64,000 nt of DNA from Gordonia heveisoli. Its GTDB lineage: Bacteria > Actinomycetota > Actinomycetes > Mycobacteriales > Mycobacteriaceae. Shown piece by piece: positions 1 through 9,612 of the stretch (its first letter is position 1; each line of letters opens with the position of its first letter). The DNA lies in assembly GCF_030315745.1 (NCBI RefSeq), contig NZ_JASXSH010000015.1:1-64000 (forward strand), given 5' to 3'. The notes below the pieces were generated by a model, which did no database searches, had not been told where the DNA came from, and was given only the letters and a program-made list of their open reading frames with translations. Position numbers and translations under genes: made by a program.

Positions 1-48
<48 letters not shown>

Positions 49-104
49 CCCCACTGCCCACAGAACGCCGGACCCCCGGTGCGCTTCGTCAGTTAAGGCT
101 TTCC

Positions 105-2906
105 ATGTCTGAGCATCTCGCCTTCTTTGTGCTGGGATTGGGCAACGGTGCGGTGTACGCGGCCCTGGGCCTCGCACTCGTGATGACCTTCAAGAGTTCC
201 GGTGTGGTCAACTTCGCCACCGGTGCCATCGCCCTCTACGCCGCCTACACCTACGGCTTCCTGCGTCAGGGGTATCTCCTCAACCCTGTTCCCGGCCTTG
301 AGGCGCGGGTCGACCTCGGTGGCAAAGTCGAGGTGATCCCGGCACTCCTGATCTCCGTCATCATCGCCGCCGCGCTCGGAGTTCTGCTTTACCTCATCGT
401 CTTTCGTCCGATGCGCAGTGCGCCCGTGCTCGCCAAGGCGGTCGCGTCGATCGGTCTGATGCTGGTCATCCAGGCGCTGATCGCATTGCGGGTCGGCGAG
501 AACACCCCCAATGTCGGCGCCATCTTCGCCCGTGACGTCATCCGCATCGGCGACACCTCGGTGACCACCGACCGGATCTGGCTCGCCGTGGTGATCGTCG
601 CACTGGGTGTGTGTGCCGCACTCGTGTTGCGGTACACGAGGTTCGGCGTTGCCACCGAGGCGGCCGCGGAGTCGGAGAAGGGTGCGCTCGTCACCGGCCT
701 GTCGCCGGACCGGATCGCGCTGAGCAACTGGGCGCTGTCCTCGGCCACCGCAGGCATCGGCGGTGTGGTGATCGCCCCGATCGTCCCGCTGAACCCGGTT
801 GCCTACTCGATGTTCATCGTGCCCGCGCTGGCCGCCGCGCTGGTCGGCAACTTCACGAGTATCGCCCTCACCGTCGGCGCTGGGCTGGCCATCGGCATGC
901 TGCAGGCCGAGGCGACCAACATCCAGTCGATGGTCGACTGGATGCCCGACGCCGGTCTGGCCGAAGCGGTTCCGCTGGTGCTCATCCTGGGCTTCCTGCT
1001 TGCGCGAGGCAATCCGCTGCCCGGACGCGGTGCGGTGGCCGGCCAGAGTCTCGGACGATCACCACGACCACGACATGTGCTGGCGCCGAGCGTGTTCGGC
1101 GTGGTCATCGGCATCGTCGCGCTGGTCGCGACCAGCGGTGACTTCCGCCTCGCCGTCATCCTGTCGATGATCTACGCGGTGATCGCCCTGTCGCAGACGG
1201 TGGTCACCGGGTATGCCGGCCAGGTGTCGCTCGCCCAGCTGACGCTTGCCGGTGTCGGCGCCTATGGGCTGTCCCGGCTGACCGAGGACTTCGGCGTCCC
1301 GTTCCCGATCGCGCCCCTGCTGGCCGCGCTCGCCGCGACAGTGGTCGGGGTGATCGTCGGACTGCCCGCGCTGCGTGTCCGGGGTCTGCCGTTGATGGTC
1401 GCGACGCTGGCGCTCGCGGTGTTCCTCGAGGCGTTCTGGTTCCGCAATCCTTCGCTCAACGGCGGGATACAGGGAGCTCCCGTGCAGGCGCCGTCGCTGT
1501 TCGGACTGGACCTGGGTATCGGTGCGGGCGAGGGATATCCGCGAGTTGTCTTCGGTGTGCTGTGCCTGGTCGTCCTGGTTCTCGCAGTACTGGGTGTGGC
1601 CTGGTTGCGCCGCAGCAATCACGGTGCCGCGATGCTGGCGGTGCGCGCCAACGAACGTTCCGCGGCGGCCGCAGGTATCAATGTCGGAGTCACCAAACTG
1701 GCCGCCTTCGCGGTCGCCTCCTTCCTGGCCGGACTCGGCGGATCGTTGCTGGCCTACCAGCAGTCGCTGGCCACGGCCGGGACCTACTCGGTCTTCGCGG
1801 GCCTGGGTCTGTTCGCGGTGTTCTATGTGGCCGGGGTGACCTCGATCTCGGGCGCGTTGCTCGCCGGGATTATGGCGCCCGGCGGCATCCTCTATACCGC
1901 CTTCGATCAGTTCAGCGAGACGTTCGGCGACTACTACCTGCTGATCAGCGGCATCATGCTGGTGGTCGTCGTGATCACCAGCCCGGACGGTCTGGTCGGT
2001 CATCTGGGTCGACTACCGCTCGCGCGCCTGCCTTTCGGTCGACTGCTGCGCTCGACACCGGAGCCGGTCGTCACCACCGACATCAGTGTGGCCGCGCCGG
2101 TCTCGGGCCGGGTCGACGGTGATACGCCGGTGCTCGAGGTGAGTGACGTCGGAGTTCTCTACGGGCAGGTCCGGGCCCTCGCGGACGTCAGTTTCACCGT
2201 GGCTCCCGGTGAGATCGTCGGCCTCATCGGCCCCAACGGAGCGGGGAAGACGACGCTGATCGACGCGATCGGCGGATTCGCCCCCGCGGCCGGCCGGATT
2301 CGATTGAACGGCAACGACGTCCATCATCTGCCTGCCTTCCGCCGGAGTCGGCTCGGATTGGGACGCACCTTCCAGGACATCGAGCTCTACGACGAGCTGA
2401 CGGTCGCGGAGAATGTGCTGGCCGGGGCGGTCGGCGGCGATCACGATCCGGCCGAGACGGTTGCCGCGGTCCTCGGGTTGCTGGAGATCACCGAGCTGGC
2501 CGACGTGACGGCCGCGGATCTGTCCCAGGGGCAACGGCAACTCGTCTCGGTGGCCAGGGTGCTGGCTCGTCGGCCGGATGTCGCGCTGCTCGACGAACCG
2601 GCGGCAGGGCTGGATACCACCGAAAGCGTTTGGCTCGGTGAACGTTTGCTCGCGGCGCGGTCGACCGGGGTGAGCATGCTGCTCGTCGACCACGACATGG
2701 ATCTGGTGCTCAGTATCTGCGACCGGGTGGTCGTGCTGGACCTGGGTCGTGTCATCGCGGTCGGTACACCGGCGCAGATCCGGGCCGACGACGAGGTCAT
2801 CCGCGCCTACCTCGGGACTCCGAAGGCGGCCGAGGACGACGAGGAGCCGACGGACCCCGCACCGCGGAAACCCGAACTCGGCCACCATGAGGAGGTGACG
2901 ACATGA
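105..2906 (+). CDS. Fused branched-chain amino acid-type ABC transporter (permease-permease-ATPase, LivH-LivM-LivG)
   Basis: This 933-residue protein joins three transporter parts that are usually separate. Residues about 1-305 are a LivH-type permease with many hydrophobic helices. Residues about 330-640 are a LivM-type permease. Residues about 675-905 are a LivG-type ATPase, with Walker A GPNGAGKTT near 710, signature LSQGQ near 805 and Walker B VALLDEP near 827. It should import a hydrophobic or carboxylated small molecule across the cytoplasmic membrane; the substrate cannot be read from the sequence. Its stop overlaps livF by 4 bases. The periplasmic-type binding protein is not in the window and may lie upstream. 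The ATG at 105 gives a sensible first membrane helix. Confidence 0.88.
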   Translation: MSEHLAFFVLGLGNGAVYAALGLALVMTFKSSGVVNFATGAIALYAAYTYGFLRQGYLLNPVPGLEARVDLGGKVEVIPALLISVIIAAALGVLLYLIVFRPMRSAPVLAKAVASIGLMLVIQALIALRVGENTPNVGAIFARDVIRIGDTSVTTDRIWLAVVIVALGVCAALVLRYTRFGVATEAAAESEKGALVTGLSPDRIALSNWALSSATAGIGGVVIAPIVPLNPVAYSMFIVPALAAALVGNFTSIALTVGAGLAIGMLQAEATNIQSMVDWMPDAGLAEAVPLVLILGFLLARGNPLPGRGAVAGQSLGRSPRPRHVLAPSVFGVVIGIVALVATSGDFRLAVILSMIYAVIALSQTVVTGYAGQVSLAQLTLAGVGAYGLSRLTEDFGVPFPIAPLLAALAATVVGVIVGLPALRVRGLPLMVATLALAVFLEAFWFRNPSLNGGIQGAPVQAPSLFGLDLGIGAGEGYPRVVFGVLCLVVLVLAVLGVAWLRRSNHGAAMLAVRANERSAAAAGINVGVTKLAAFAVASFLAGLGGSLLAYQQSLATAGTYSVFAGLGLFAVFYVAGVTSISGALLAGIMAPGGILYTAFDQFSETFGDYYLLISGIMLVVVVITSPDGLVGHLGRLPLARLPFGRLLRSTPEPVVTTDISVAAPVSGRVDGDTPVLEVSDVGVLYGQVRALADVSFTVAPGEIVGLIGPNGAGKTTLIDAIGGFAPAAGRIRLNGNDVHHLPAFRRSRLGLGRTFQDIELYDELTVAENVLAGAVGGDHDPAETVAAVLGLLEITELADVTAADLSQGQRQLVSVARVLARRPDVALLDEPAAGLDTTESVWLGERLLAARSTGVSMLLVDHDMDLVLSICDRVVVLDLGRVIAVGTPAQIRADDEVIRAYLGTPKAAEDDEEPTDPAPRKPELGHHEEVTT

Positions 2907-3631
2907 CGAATGTGCTCGACTGCCGCGCTCTCGACGCCGGCTACCGGAAGAACAGTCCTTGTGTGCGCGGCGTTGACCTGTCGCTGCGCACCGGCGAGAT
3001 CCTGGCGCTGGTCGGCCCGAACGGGGCGGGGAAGACGACCCTGCTCAACACCGTCGCCGGGCTGCTGCCCGCGTTGGGCGGTGGCGTCGCGGTCGGCGGG
3101 TCGCCGCTGCCGGCAGGCAACCCGCGCGCCGCGGTGCGGGCGGGGGTGGTTCTGGTCCCCGACGATCGTGCCCTGTTCGGCCGGTTGAGTGTCACCCAGA
3201 ATCTCGCTCTCGCGGTCCGTGCCCGAGGCGACCGGAAAGAACAGGTCGAGCGGGTCCTCGATCACTTTCCGTCGCTGCGCAAACGGCTGAAGGTCGATGC
3301 GGGTCAGCTGTCCGGCGGTGAACAGCAGATGCTGGCCATCGGCCGGGCGCTGGTGCAGCGACCGAAGGCGTTGCTGATCGACGAGCTCAGCATGGGGCTG
3401 GCACCCGTGATCGTCGAGTCGATCCTGCCCGTTCTGCGTGAGGTGGCCGCGACCGACGGCACCGCGATCGTGATCGTGGAACAGCATGTGCGGCTGGCAC
3501 TGGACGTCGCCGATCGCGCGATGGTTCTGGTTCACGGCCAGGTGCGGCTGGACGAGGACGCATCGACACTGGCCCGCGACGTCGGCCGCATCGAGCACGC
3601 CTACCTCGGCGCCGACGACATCGCGTCCTGA
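2903..3631 (+). CDS. livF: Branched-chain amino acid-type ABC transporter ATP-binding protein (LivF-like)
   Basis: This 242-residue ABC ATPase has Walker A GPNGAGKTT (about 39-47), signature LSGGEQQ (about 135-141), Walker B ALLIDELS (about 156-163) and a switch histidine in VEQH. The pattern of a short signature segment and DELSMGLAP is typical of LivF, the second ATPase of HAAT-family importers. Its ATG overlaps the stop of the fused LivHMG gene (ATGA), so the two are translationally coupled and should form one transporter. The gene symbol is by family; substrate unknown. Confidence 0.88.
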   Translation: MTNVLDCRALDAGYRKNSPCVRGVDLSLRTGEILALVGPNGAGKTTLLNTVAGLLPALGGGVAVGGSPLPAGNPRAAVRAGVVLVPDDRALFGRLSVTQNLALAVRARGDRKEQVERVLDHFPSLRKRLKVDAGQLSGGEQQMLAIGRALVQRPKALLIDELSMGLAPVIVESILPVLREVAATDGTAIVIVEQHVRLALDVADRAMVLVHGQVRLDEDASTLARDVGRIEHAYLGADDIAS

Positions 3632-3634
3632 GCG

Positions 3635-4276
3635 TCAGTCCACGACGCCCGGCGGTACCGCACCCGACCACTGCCGGGGCTCGATGAAGATGCCCTCGGC
3701 CTCGGCGGTGATGCCGTCGGCGTCGGACAACGTGCCGCGCACGATCTTCTTGCGGCCGCCGCGTTCGGTCACCCACGACTGGCAGACCAGATCACCCAAC
3801 GGGGTCGGGCGCAGGTAACGGACGGTGATGGTGCCGGTGTAGGCGGGAACGCCGTCGACGCTGGCACCTTCGCCGAGGATGTGATCGAGGATCATCGCGC
3901 ATACCCCGCCGTGCACATGTCCGCCAGGCCCTTCGTAGGCGGCGCCGAGGGTGAACTCGGCTCGCACCCCGTCGCCCACCTTCTCGGTCACCAGCGGCGG
4001 GGCGATCGCGTTGCGGACTCCGATGACCGCGTTCCCCCAGGGCATGCCGGCACCGTCCGGGGTGAAACGGTTGCCGTACGGGCCGTCGATCTGCGCGGCC
4101 CGCAGGTCGGTGACGACATCGGCGATCCGTCGCCGGGCGTCGTCGATCAGCTCGTCGGGGACCTCGGTGCGGATCACCGCGTCGATCAGCTCGCGGACGC
4201 TGTCGGCAAGTGGGGCGTAGACCGCACGCCGACGTTCGAGTTCGGTTTCGGAGATGTCTTCGATGGTGAATTCCAC
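3635..4276 (-). CDS. PaaI-type hotdog-fold acyl-CoA thioesterase
   Basis: A protein of about 213 residues with a C-terminal hotdog domain carrying the motif GHVHGGVCAMILDHILG, which fits the PaaI/4HBT thioesterase family that hydrolyses acyl-CoA esters. The N-terminal 70 residues are helical and charged and lack a recognised domain. I chose the GTG at 4276 because GGGAG sits 5 bases before it; a TTG at 4318 in the same frame is possible but has no ribosome site. The gene is convergent with livF (3 bases apart) and divergent from the acyltransferase operon. The KstR-type box at 4333-4346 lies about 57 bases upstream of the chosen start, so sterol-responsive control is likely. Confidence 0.82.
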   Translation of the reverse strand: MEFTIEDISETELERRRAVYAPLADSVRELIDAVIRTEVPDELIDDARRRIADVVTDLRAAQIDGPYGNRFTPDGAGMPWGNAVIGVRNAIAPPLVTEKVGDGVRAEFTLGAAYEGPGGHVHGGVCAMILDHILGEGASVDGVPAYTGTITVRYLRPTPLGDLVCQSWVTERGGRKKIVRGTLSDADGITAEAEGIFIEPRQWSGAVPPGVVD

Positions 4277-4332
4277 GGGGGCTCCCGGTCGTGATCGGCG
4301 GTCGTCGAGCGACCACAAGTGGCGCGCATTTC

Positions 4333-4346
4333 TAGAACGTGTTCTA
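4333..4346. promoter_or_regulatory. KstR-type operator, perfect consensus
   Basis: The sequence TAGAACGTGTTCTA fits the KstR consensus TnnAACnnGTTnnA at every fixed position and is itself a near-complete palindrome. KstR is the TetR-family repressor of cholesterol catabolism in mycobacteria and rhodococci. The box lies in the divergent gap between the thioesterase (minus) and the acyltransferase/FadD/DGAT operon (plus), so it could control either or both. Confidence 0.8.
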
Positions 4347-4455
4347 ATTTAGCGGAAGATCATGATCTCCGCGTGCCGGACCAGCCGAACGCCGACGACT
4401 TGTCGCGGCGAATCCCGACCTCCGGCAGTGGCAAAGGTGTCAGGAGCAGAACCCG

Positions 4456-5253
4456 ATGGGTGCCGAACAGCGCGAACTCGTCGATCGCGACGAGAACTGG
4501 GTCGGCCGCGTCCTCCCGCTCCTGCGGCTGGTCGCGAAAACCTACTTCCGCTCGGAAGTCCGTGGGATGGACAAGGTGCCCGACGGGGGAGTCCTGCTCG
4601 TCTCGAATCACTCCGGCGGCATGCTGGCCTTCGACGTGCCGGTGATCGCGGTCGCCTTCGCCGACCAGTTCGGCGACGCCCGGCCGCTGTACACCCTCGC
4701 CCACGACATCCTGTTCAACGGGCTGGGCAAGGAGATCTTCGGCAAGGTGGGATTCCTGCCCGCGCACCCGCGTAACGCCGTACACGCGTTGCGGTCGGGA
4801 GCCGCGACCATCGTCTTCCCCGGCGGTGACTGGGATGCGATGCGGCCGACCTCGCACAGCGCGACCATCGACTTCAACGGTCGAAAAGGCTACGTACGCA
4901 CCGCCATCGAGGCCGGTGTCCCGATCGTCCCGATCGTCACCCTCGGCGGACAGGAGACCCAGCTCTTCCTCAACCGGGGCGACGGCCTCGCCCGTTTCCT
5001 TGGCATCGACAAACTCCTGCGGATCAAGAGCGCCCCCTTCGGCCTGGGTTTCCCCTTCGGACTCACCCCCGGCTTCCCGCCGAATCTGCCACTGCCGTCA
5101 AAGCTGGTCACCGAGGTCCTCGACCCCATCGACATCGTCGCGGAGTTCGGCTCCGACCCCGATCACGACGTCGTCGACGAGATGGTGCGCAAGCGGATGC
5201 AGCACGCCCTCGACGACCTGGCACGGGCGCGTCGTTTCCCGGTGCTCGGATAA
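4456..5253 (+). CDS. Lysophospholipid/glycerol acyltransferase family protein
   Basis: A 265-residue protein with the acyltransferase motif NHSGGMLAFD near residues 55-64 and a later FPGGDWDAMRP block, as in the PlsC/LPLAT superfamily (MGAT-like branch). It probably acylates a lipid acceptor using acyl-CoA at the membrane. AGGAGC lies 8 bases before the ATG. It is the first gene of a tight operon with an acyl-CoA synthetase, a wax ester synthase/DGAT and a hydrolase, which suggests a role in making or remodelling neutral lipids. The acceptor is not known. Confidence 0.82.
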   Translation: MGAEQRELVDRDENWVGRVLPLLRLVAKTYFRSEVRGMDKVPDGGVLLVSNHSGGMLAFDVPVIAVAFADQFGDARPLYTLAHDILFNGLGKEIFGKVGFLPAHPRNAVHALRSGAATIVFPGGDWDAMRPTSHSATIDFNGRKGYVRTAIEAGVPIVPIVTLGGQETQLFLNRGDGLARFLGIDKLLRIKSAPFGLGFPFGLTPGFPPNLPLPSKLVTEVLDPIDIVAEFGSDPDHDVVDEMVRKRMQHALDDLARARRFPVLG

Positions 5254-5259
5254 CCCGGG

Positions 5260-7038
5260 GTGGGTGAGGTGACGGTGTCTGATTCACGCCGGTCCGAAGC
5301 AACGCGCCGGGTGCGGGAGACAGCCGTCGGCCTCCGCGCCCGTGGTCGGCGTACCGCCTGGCTGGCCCGCACACTCATATCTTCCGGTTTCCTCGGTGGC
5401 ACGCGTATCGACCGCTACGCGCGGATGGGCCTGGCGATGCGCAGGCACGGCGGGGCGTCGCCGGTCAGCGGCATCGGACTGGCCGCCGCCCGCGCCCCGC
5501 GAGCGACCGCGATCATCGACGAGGCGGGCAGCCTCACCTGGGGTGACCTCGACGCCCGAGCCGACGCGCTGGCCGCCGCCATCGCCGCGCTGCCCGGCGC
5601 ACCGGTCCGCACGGTCGCGATCATGTGCCGCAACCATCGTGGCCTCATCGAGTCGCTGGCCGCGCTGTCGCGACTCGGGGTCGACGCGGTACTGCTCAAC
5701 ACGGGATTCGCCGGACCCCAGCTGGCCGATGTACTCACGCGTGAGCAGGTCGACCTCGTCATCGCCGACGACGAGTTCGGGGAATTGATCGATCATGCGG
5801 CACAGCGGAATCCGGGACTCCGGCGAGTACGCGCCTGGCTGGATTCCGAACGTGACGCGGCCGGAACATCGCCGGCGCCGGACAGTCTCGATGCGCTCAT
5901 CGACGCCCACCTGGGCCGACGCGCCCCGCGGCCGCCTCGTCCGGGACGGATCGTGCTGCTGACCTCCGGCACGACCGGCACTCCGAAGGGCGCGCGGCGG
6001 GGCGGATCGACCGCGGTCGGGTCACTCGCCGCGCTCCTCGACCGGATCCCGTGGCGGTCGGGGGAGACAGTGGTGATCGCGGCACCGATCTTCCACGCGT
6101 GGGGATTCGGGCAGGTGGCGATCGCGGCGACGATGACCTGCACGATGGTCATGCGACGCAGATTCGATCCGGTGGCGACCCTGGAGATGGTCGCCGAGCA
6201 CGGTGCGACCGGGCTGGCCGTCGTCCCGGTGATGCTGGAACGGATCATCGATCTTCCCGGTCCCGTACTCGACGCGCATCCGACCCCGACGCTGCGTTTC
6301 GTGACCGCCAGCGGCTCCCGTATGCGCACCGACGCGCTATTGGCCTTCATGGACCGCTACGGGGACACCGTCTACAACAGCTACAACGCCACCGAAGCCG
6401 GACTCATCAGCACCGCCGTCCCGGCCGACCTGCGCGCTGCCCCCGACACCGCCGGACGGCCGCTCGTCGGCACCAGCGTGCGCATCCTGGACGACGACAA
6501 CCGGGAACTCCCAGTCGGTCAGATCGGCCGGATCGTCGTCGCCAGCAACTCTGGATTCGACGGGTACACCACCACCTCGGATACCAAGGATTTCGCCGAT
6601 GGGCACATGGTGTCCGGCGATGTCGGCCGGATCGACGAAAGTGGACTGCTCTTCGTCGTCGGGCGCGACGACGAGATGATCGTGTCCGGTGGGGAGAACG
6701 TCTATCCCCTCGAGGTGGAGCAGGTCCTCGGCGGTCATCCCGGCGTCACCGAGGTCGCGGTCATCGGCGTCGATGACGAGAAGTTCGGGCAACGGCTCGC
6801 CGCCTTCGTCGTCACGGCACCGGGAGCCGAGGTCGGGGCAGACCAACTGCGCGATCACGTGCGTGGTGAGCTGGCCGGTTTCAAGGTGCCGCGCGACATC
6901 GTCTACCTCGACGAACTGCCGCGCAACGCGACCGGAAAGGTCGTCAAACGTGAACTGGTGCCCGGAGATCCGCGCGATCCCGGCATCCTCGGGTCCAGCG
7001 CCGTCGAATCCGCAACCCGACCGCGGAAGGACGGGTGA
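5260..7038 (+). CDS. Acyl-CoA synthetase (FadD, AMP-binding family; FadD12-like)
   Basis: This 592-residue adenylate-forming enzyme has the P-loop-like motif LLTSGTTGTPKG (about 231-242), YNATEAG (about 375-381), SGDVGRID (about 453-460) and the C-terminal catalytic lysine context NATGKVVKRE (about 556-565). It activates a fatty or other carboxylic acid to its CoA thioester using ATP. The GTG start at 5260 lies 6 bases after the acyltransferase stop; GTGs at 5269 and 5275 are alternatives. The extra 60-70 N-terminal residues before the first conserved block fit the FadD12-type subgroup. Its operon supports acyl-CoA supply for storage-lipid synthesis. Confidence 0.86.
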   Translation: MGEVTVSDSRRSEATRRVRETAVGLRARGRRTAWLARTLISSGFLGGTRIDRYARMGLAMRRHGGASPVSGIGLAAARAPRATAIIDEAGSLTWGDLDARADALAAAIAALPGAPVRTVAIMCRNHRGLIESLAALSRLGVDAVLLNTGFAGPQLADVLTREQVDLVIADDEFGELIDHAAQRNPGLRRVRAWLDSERDAAGTSPAPDSLDALIDAHLGRRAPRPPRPGRIVLLTSGTTGTPKGARRGGSTAVGSLAALLDRIPWRSGETVVIAAPIFHAWGFGQVAIAATMTCTMVMRRRFDPVATLEMVAEHGATGLAVVPVMLERIIDLPGPVLDAHPTPTLRFVTASGSRMRTDALLAFMDRYGDTVYNSYNATEAGLISTAVPADLRAAPDTAGRPLVGTSVRILDDDNRELPVGQIGRIVVASNSGFDGYTTTSDTKDFADGHMVSGDVGRIDESGLLFVVGRDDEMIVSGGENVYPLEVEQVLGGHPGVTEVAVIGVDDEKFGQRLAAFVVTAPGAEVGADQLRDHVRGELAGFKVPRDIVYLDELPRNATGKVVKRELVPGDPRDPGILGSSAVESATRPRKDG

Positions 7039-7039
7039 C

Positions 7040-8443
7040 GTGGAACGTATGACCGGGCCCGACGCCCTGATGCTCAACATGGAATCGGCGAGCACACCGA
7101 TGCACACCCTCAAGGTGGCCGTCCTCGATCCGTCCCGGCGCGGGGAGCCGGTGACCCTGGCCGAATTGCGTGCGGTACTGCCGAACTACCTCGGTCGCTT
7201 CCCGCGGGCTACTCAGCGGCTGGAGTATCTGGCAGGCTACGCCGCCCGACCGTTCTGGGTGCGCGACGAATACTTCGATGTCGCAGATCATCTCGACGAG
7301 GTCACCCTGTCGTCGCCGGGCGGGCGAACCGAACTCGATGCCCTATTGGCCGAACTCGCCGTGGCGCGACTGGACCGTGACCGGCCACTGTGGGCACTCA
7401 CGCTGGTCCATGGGCTGGCGCAAGGGCAGCAGGCGGTGGTCGTGCGGGTGCATCACGCACTGGCCGACGGGCTGGCCGCGCTCAACACCTTCATGGCCTC
7501 GACGGGTGAACGCGGCGAGGTGATCGTCCCAGCACCGCCGGCTCCGGTCGGGGTGGTGCACGACCAGCGCACGCTGTGGAAGGCTGCCCGTGCGGAATCG
7601 TGGCAGCTCCTGTGCGACATCCCCCGCGTCGTCACCGGTTTCGGCCGTGCCCTGGAGGCCAAACGCAGTGCTCGTCGGGCCGGCGCGCACATCCCCAAAC
7701 CGATGACGGTGCGGCGCAACAGTTTCAACGCCCGGAGCGGGGCGCAGCGGGTCTGCGCCAGCGGCGACATACCGCTCGCCGACATCCAGCGGATCGCGCT
7801 GGCCACCGGCACCTCGGTCAACGGCGCGCTGCACGGCGTCATCGCCGGCGCCAAGCGGGCCGAACTCCTCGGGCGCGGCGAGGATCCCGGTATGTCGGTC
7901 ACGGTGTTCGGCGTTTGTCGGGACCTCACGTCGACGCGGACGTTCGGCAACGAGATCGCCACCGCCGCCGCCTATCTGCGCACCGACCTGGATGATCCGG
8001 TAGCCCGGATCGTGCAGACCGCGGCCAGCTGTGACGCCACGGTACGCCGGCGTCGGGCCATCGGTTTCGAACTCACCGAGAAGATCGCCACCTATACGGG
8101 TCGGGTCGGTCCGGTCTTCCGCAGTCTCGCCGCGCACCGGGCGCCCCTGGTGATGAACAACATCACCACCGCCAACATGCCCGGCCCGCGCACCACCCGG
8201 TGGGTCGGCGACATCGAGATCGTCGACTGGATCTCGTTCGCGTTGGCGATCGCCCCGGCGGACGTCAATCTCACCGCGTACAGCTATGCGGGCCGAATCA
8301 GCTTCGGACTCATCGCCACCCCGGAGTCCATGCCCGATCCAGCCGGATTCATCCGGCGGATCAAGACGTCGCTGGCACAGGCCACCGACGCCCTCGACCT
8401 GCATGCAGCAACAGTGACATCCACGACGACCGCGGAGTGTTGA
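7040..8443 (+). CDS. Wax ester synthase/diacylglycerol acyltransferase (WS/DGAT)
   Basis: A protein of about 467 residues beginning MERMTGPDALML, with the catalytic motif HHALADG at about 138-144, which is the HHxxxDG signature of bacterial WS/DGAT (Tgs) enzymes. It transfers acyl groups from acyl-CoA to diacylglycerol or long-chain alcohols to make storage triacylglycerol or wax esters. I chose GTG 7040, directly after the FadD stop; ATG 7049 gives the same protein less three residues. The stop overlaps the next gene start (TGATG), so the operon is tightly coupled. Confidence 0.9.
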   Translation: MERMTGPDALMLNMESASTPMHTLKVAVLDPSRRGEPVTLAELRAVLPNYLGRFPRATQRLEYLAGYAARPFWVRDEYFDVADHLDEVTLSSPGGRTELDALLAELAVARLDRDRPLWALTLVHGLAQGQQAVVVRVHHALADGLAALNTFMASTGERGEVIVPAPPAPVGVVHDQRTLWKAARAESWQLLCDIPRVVTGFGRALEAKRSARRAGAHIPKPMTVRRNSFNARSGAQRVCASGDIPLADIQRIALATGTSVNGALHGVIAGAKRAELLGRGEDPGMSVTVFGVCRDLTSTRTFGNEIATAAAYLRTDLDDPVARIVQTAASCDATVRRRRAIGFELTEKIATYTGRVGPVFRSLAAHRAPLVMNNITTANMPGPRTTRWVGDIEIVDWISFALAIAPADVNLTAYSYAGRISFGLIATPESMPDPAGFIRRIKTSLAQATDALDLHAATVTSTTTAEC

Positions 8444-9612
8444 TGCCCGACTGGGAAACCGGCCGTGCCCGGGCCGAACTGTTCGCCTCCGTGCTCCCGC
8501 GTGCGGTGCTGAGTGCGCGTAACGCCGGTCGCGGCGATCCGGCGAGTGGGATCCCCGCGTCGCCCGTCGGTGTCCGCGCGGTCGGGGAGACCGTCATCGA
8601 CGAGTTCTTCATCGCAATCAACTCGGTGATCCGCGACATCCCGCCGAACGACGAGATCGAACGCAGCGTCGGCCGTTGTGCGGAGGTGGCCGCCGGGTTC
8701 ACCGAACTGGGTGCTCTCGGCATGAACGTCGATCCGCCGATTCCGCTCATCCTCGGGAGAGACCGGAAGTTGTTCGGAACAACAGGTTTCCACCAGATCG
8801 ACTTCTCCGTGCAGCCGGACTTCCCGATACTGGACCCCGCCGACGACCCGTACCGGGACGGCCTGACGTCGATGCGGGTGCTCTCGCGCGGTGGAACCGG
8901 CCGTCGCTGGCTTATCTGGGTTCACGGTGCCGCCCAAGGACGGTCGGATGATCTGTATGCCTTCCGGGCCGCGCATCTGCACAAGAACCTCGGCTACGAC
9001 GTCGCATTCCCGGTGCTGCCCGCCCACGGTTCTCGACGTCGGGACAAAGTGGCCTACCCGGGTCTTGACCCGCTGCTCAATGTCGCGATGACCTTGCGTG
9101 CGGTGGCCGAGATCCGGTCGCTCATCGGGTGGATCGCCGCGCACGACCCCATCGACATCACCATCGCGGGCACCTCGCTGGGTGGCCCGATCGCGGCGCT
9201 GGTGGCGTCGTTGGACAAGCGTGTCTCGTCGGTACTCGCCGTGGTTCCGATGCTGGATATGCACGGCACCCTCGCCCATCACATGGACCGTGCGGGGTCG
9301 CGAGGCCGACAACTCGCCGCCCTGATGCGTTCGGATGCGGTGCGTGCGGTCTCCTCGGTGGTCGATCCGCTGTCGGTCGAACCCTACGCGCGGTCTGCGC
9401 GGCGGATGGTGGTCGCGGCGCTCAACGATCGGGTCACCTCGGTGACGGCCGCCAGCCGGTTGCACGACCACTGGGGTGGCGGCGTGCACTGGTACCGGGG
9501 CAGCCATGTCGGACATGCGATCTCCGGTGAGATCCGACGTGCGGTGGATGACTTCCTCCGGTCGGCACCCGGCCCCGACGAAGACCTGCGCGGACAACAG
9601 GCCGTCGGCTGA
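8443..9612 (+). CDS. Alpha/beta hydrolase (probable lipase/esterase)
   Basis: A 389-residue alpha/beta hydrolase with an oxyanion segment WVHGAAQGRSDD and the nucleophile elbow GTSLGG around Ser245. The C-terminal HVGHA may carry the catalytic histidine. About 130 residues precede the hydrolase core. As last gene of the acyltransferase/FadD/DGAT operon it may hydrolyse or re-esterify neutral lipids. The gene set resembles the M. tuberculosis Rv1425-Rv1428c neighbourhood (Tgs, LipO, FadD12) from memory, which is a weak inference. Its stop codon runs into the first unit of the downstream hairpin repeat array. Confidence 0.78.
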   Translation: MPDWETGRARAELFASVLPRAVLSARNAGRGDPASGIPASPVGVRAVGETVIDEFFIAINSVIRDIPPNDEIERSVGRCAEVAAGFTELGALGMNVDPPIPLILGRDRKLFGTTGFHQIDFSVQPDFPILDPADDPYRDGLTSMRVLSRGGTGRRWLIWVHGAAQGRSDDLYAFRAAHLHKNLGYDVAFPVLPAHGSRRRDKVAYPGLDPLLNVAMTLRAVAEIRSLIGWIAAHDPIDITIAGTSLGGPIAALVASLDKRVSSVLAVVPMLDMHGTLAHHMDRAGSRGRQLAALMRSDAVRAVSSVVDPLSVEPYARSARRMVVAALNDRVTSVTAASRLHDHWGGGVHWYRGSHVGHAISGEIRRAVDDFLRSAPGPDEDLRGQQAVG

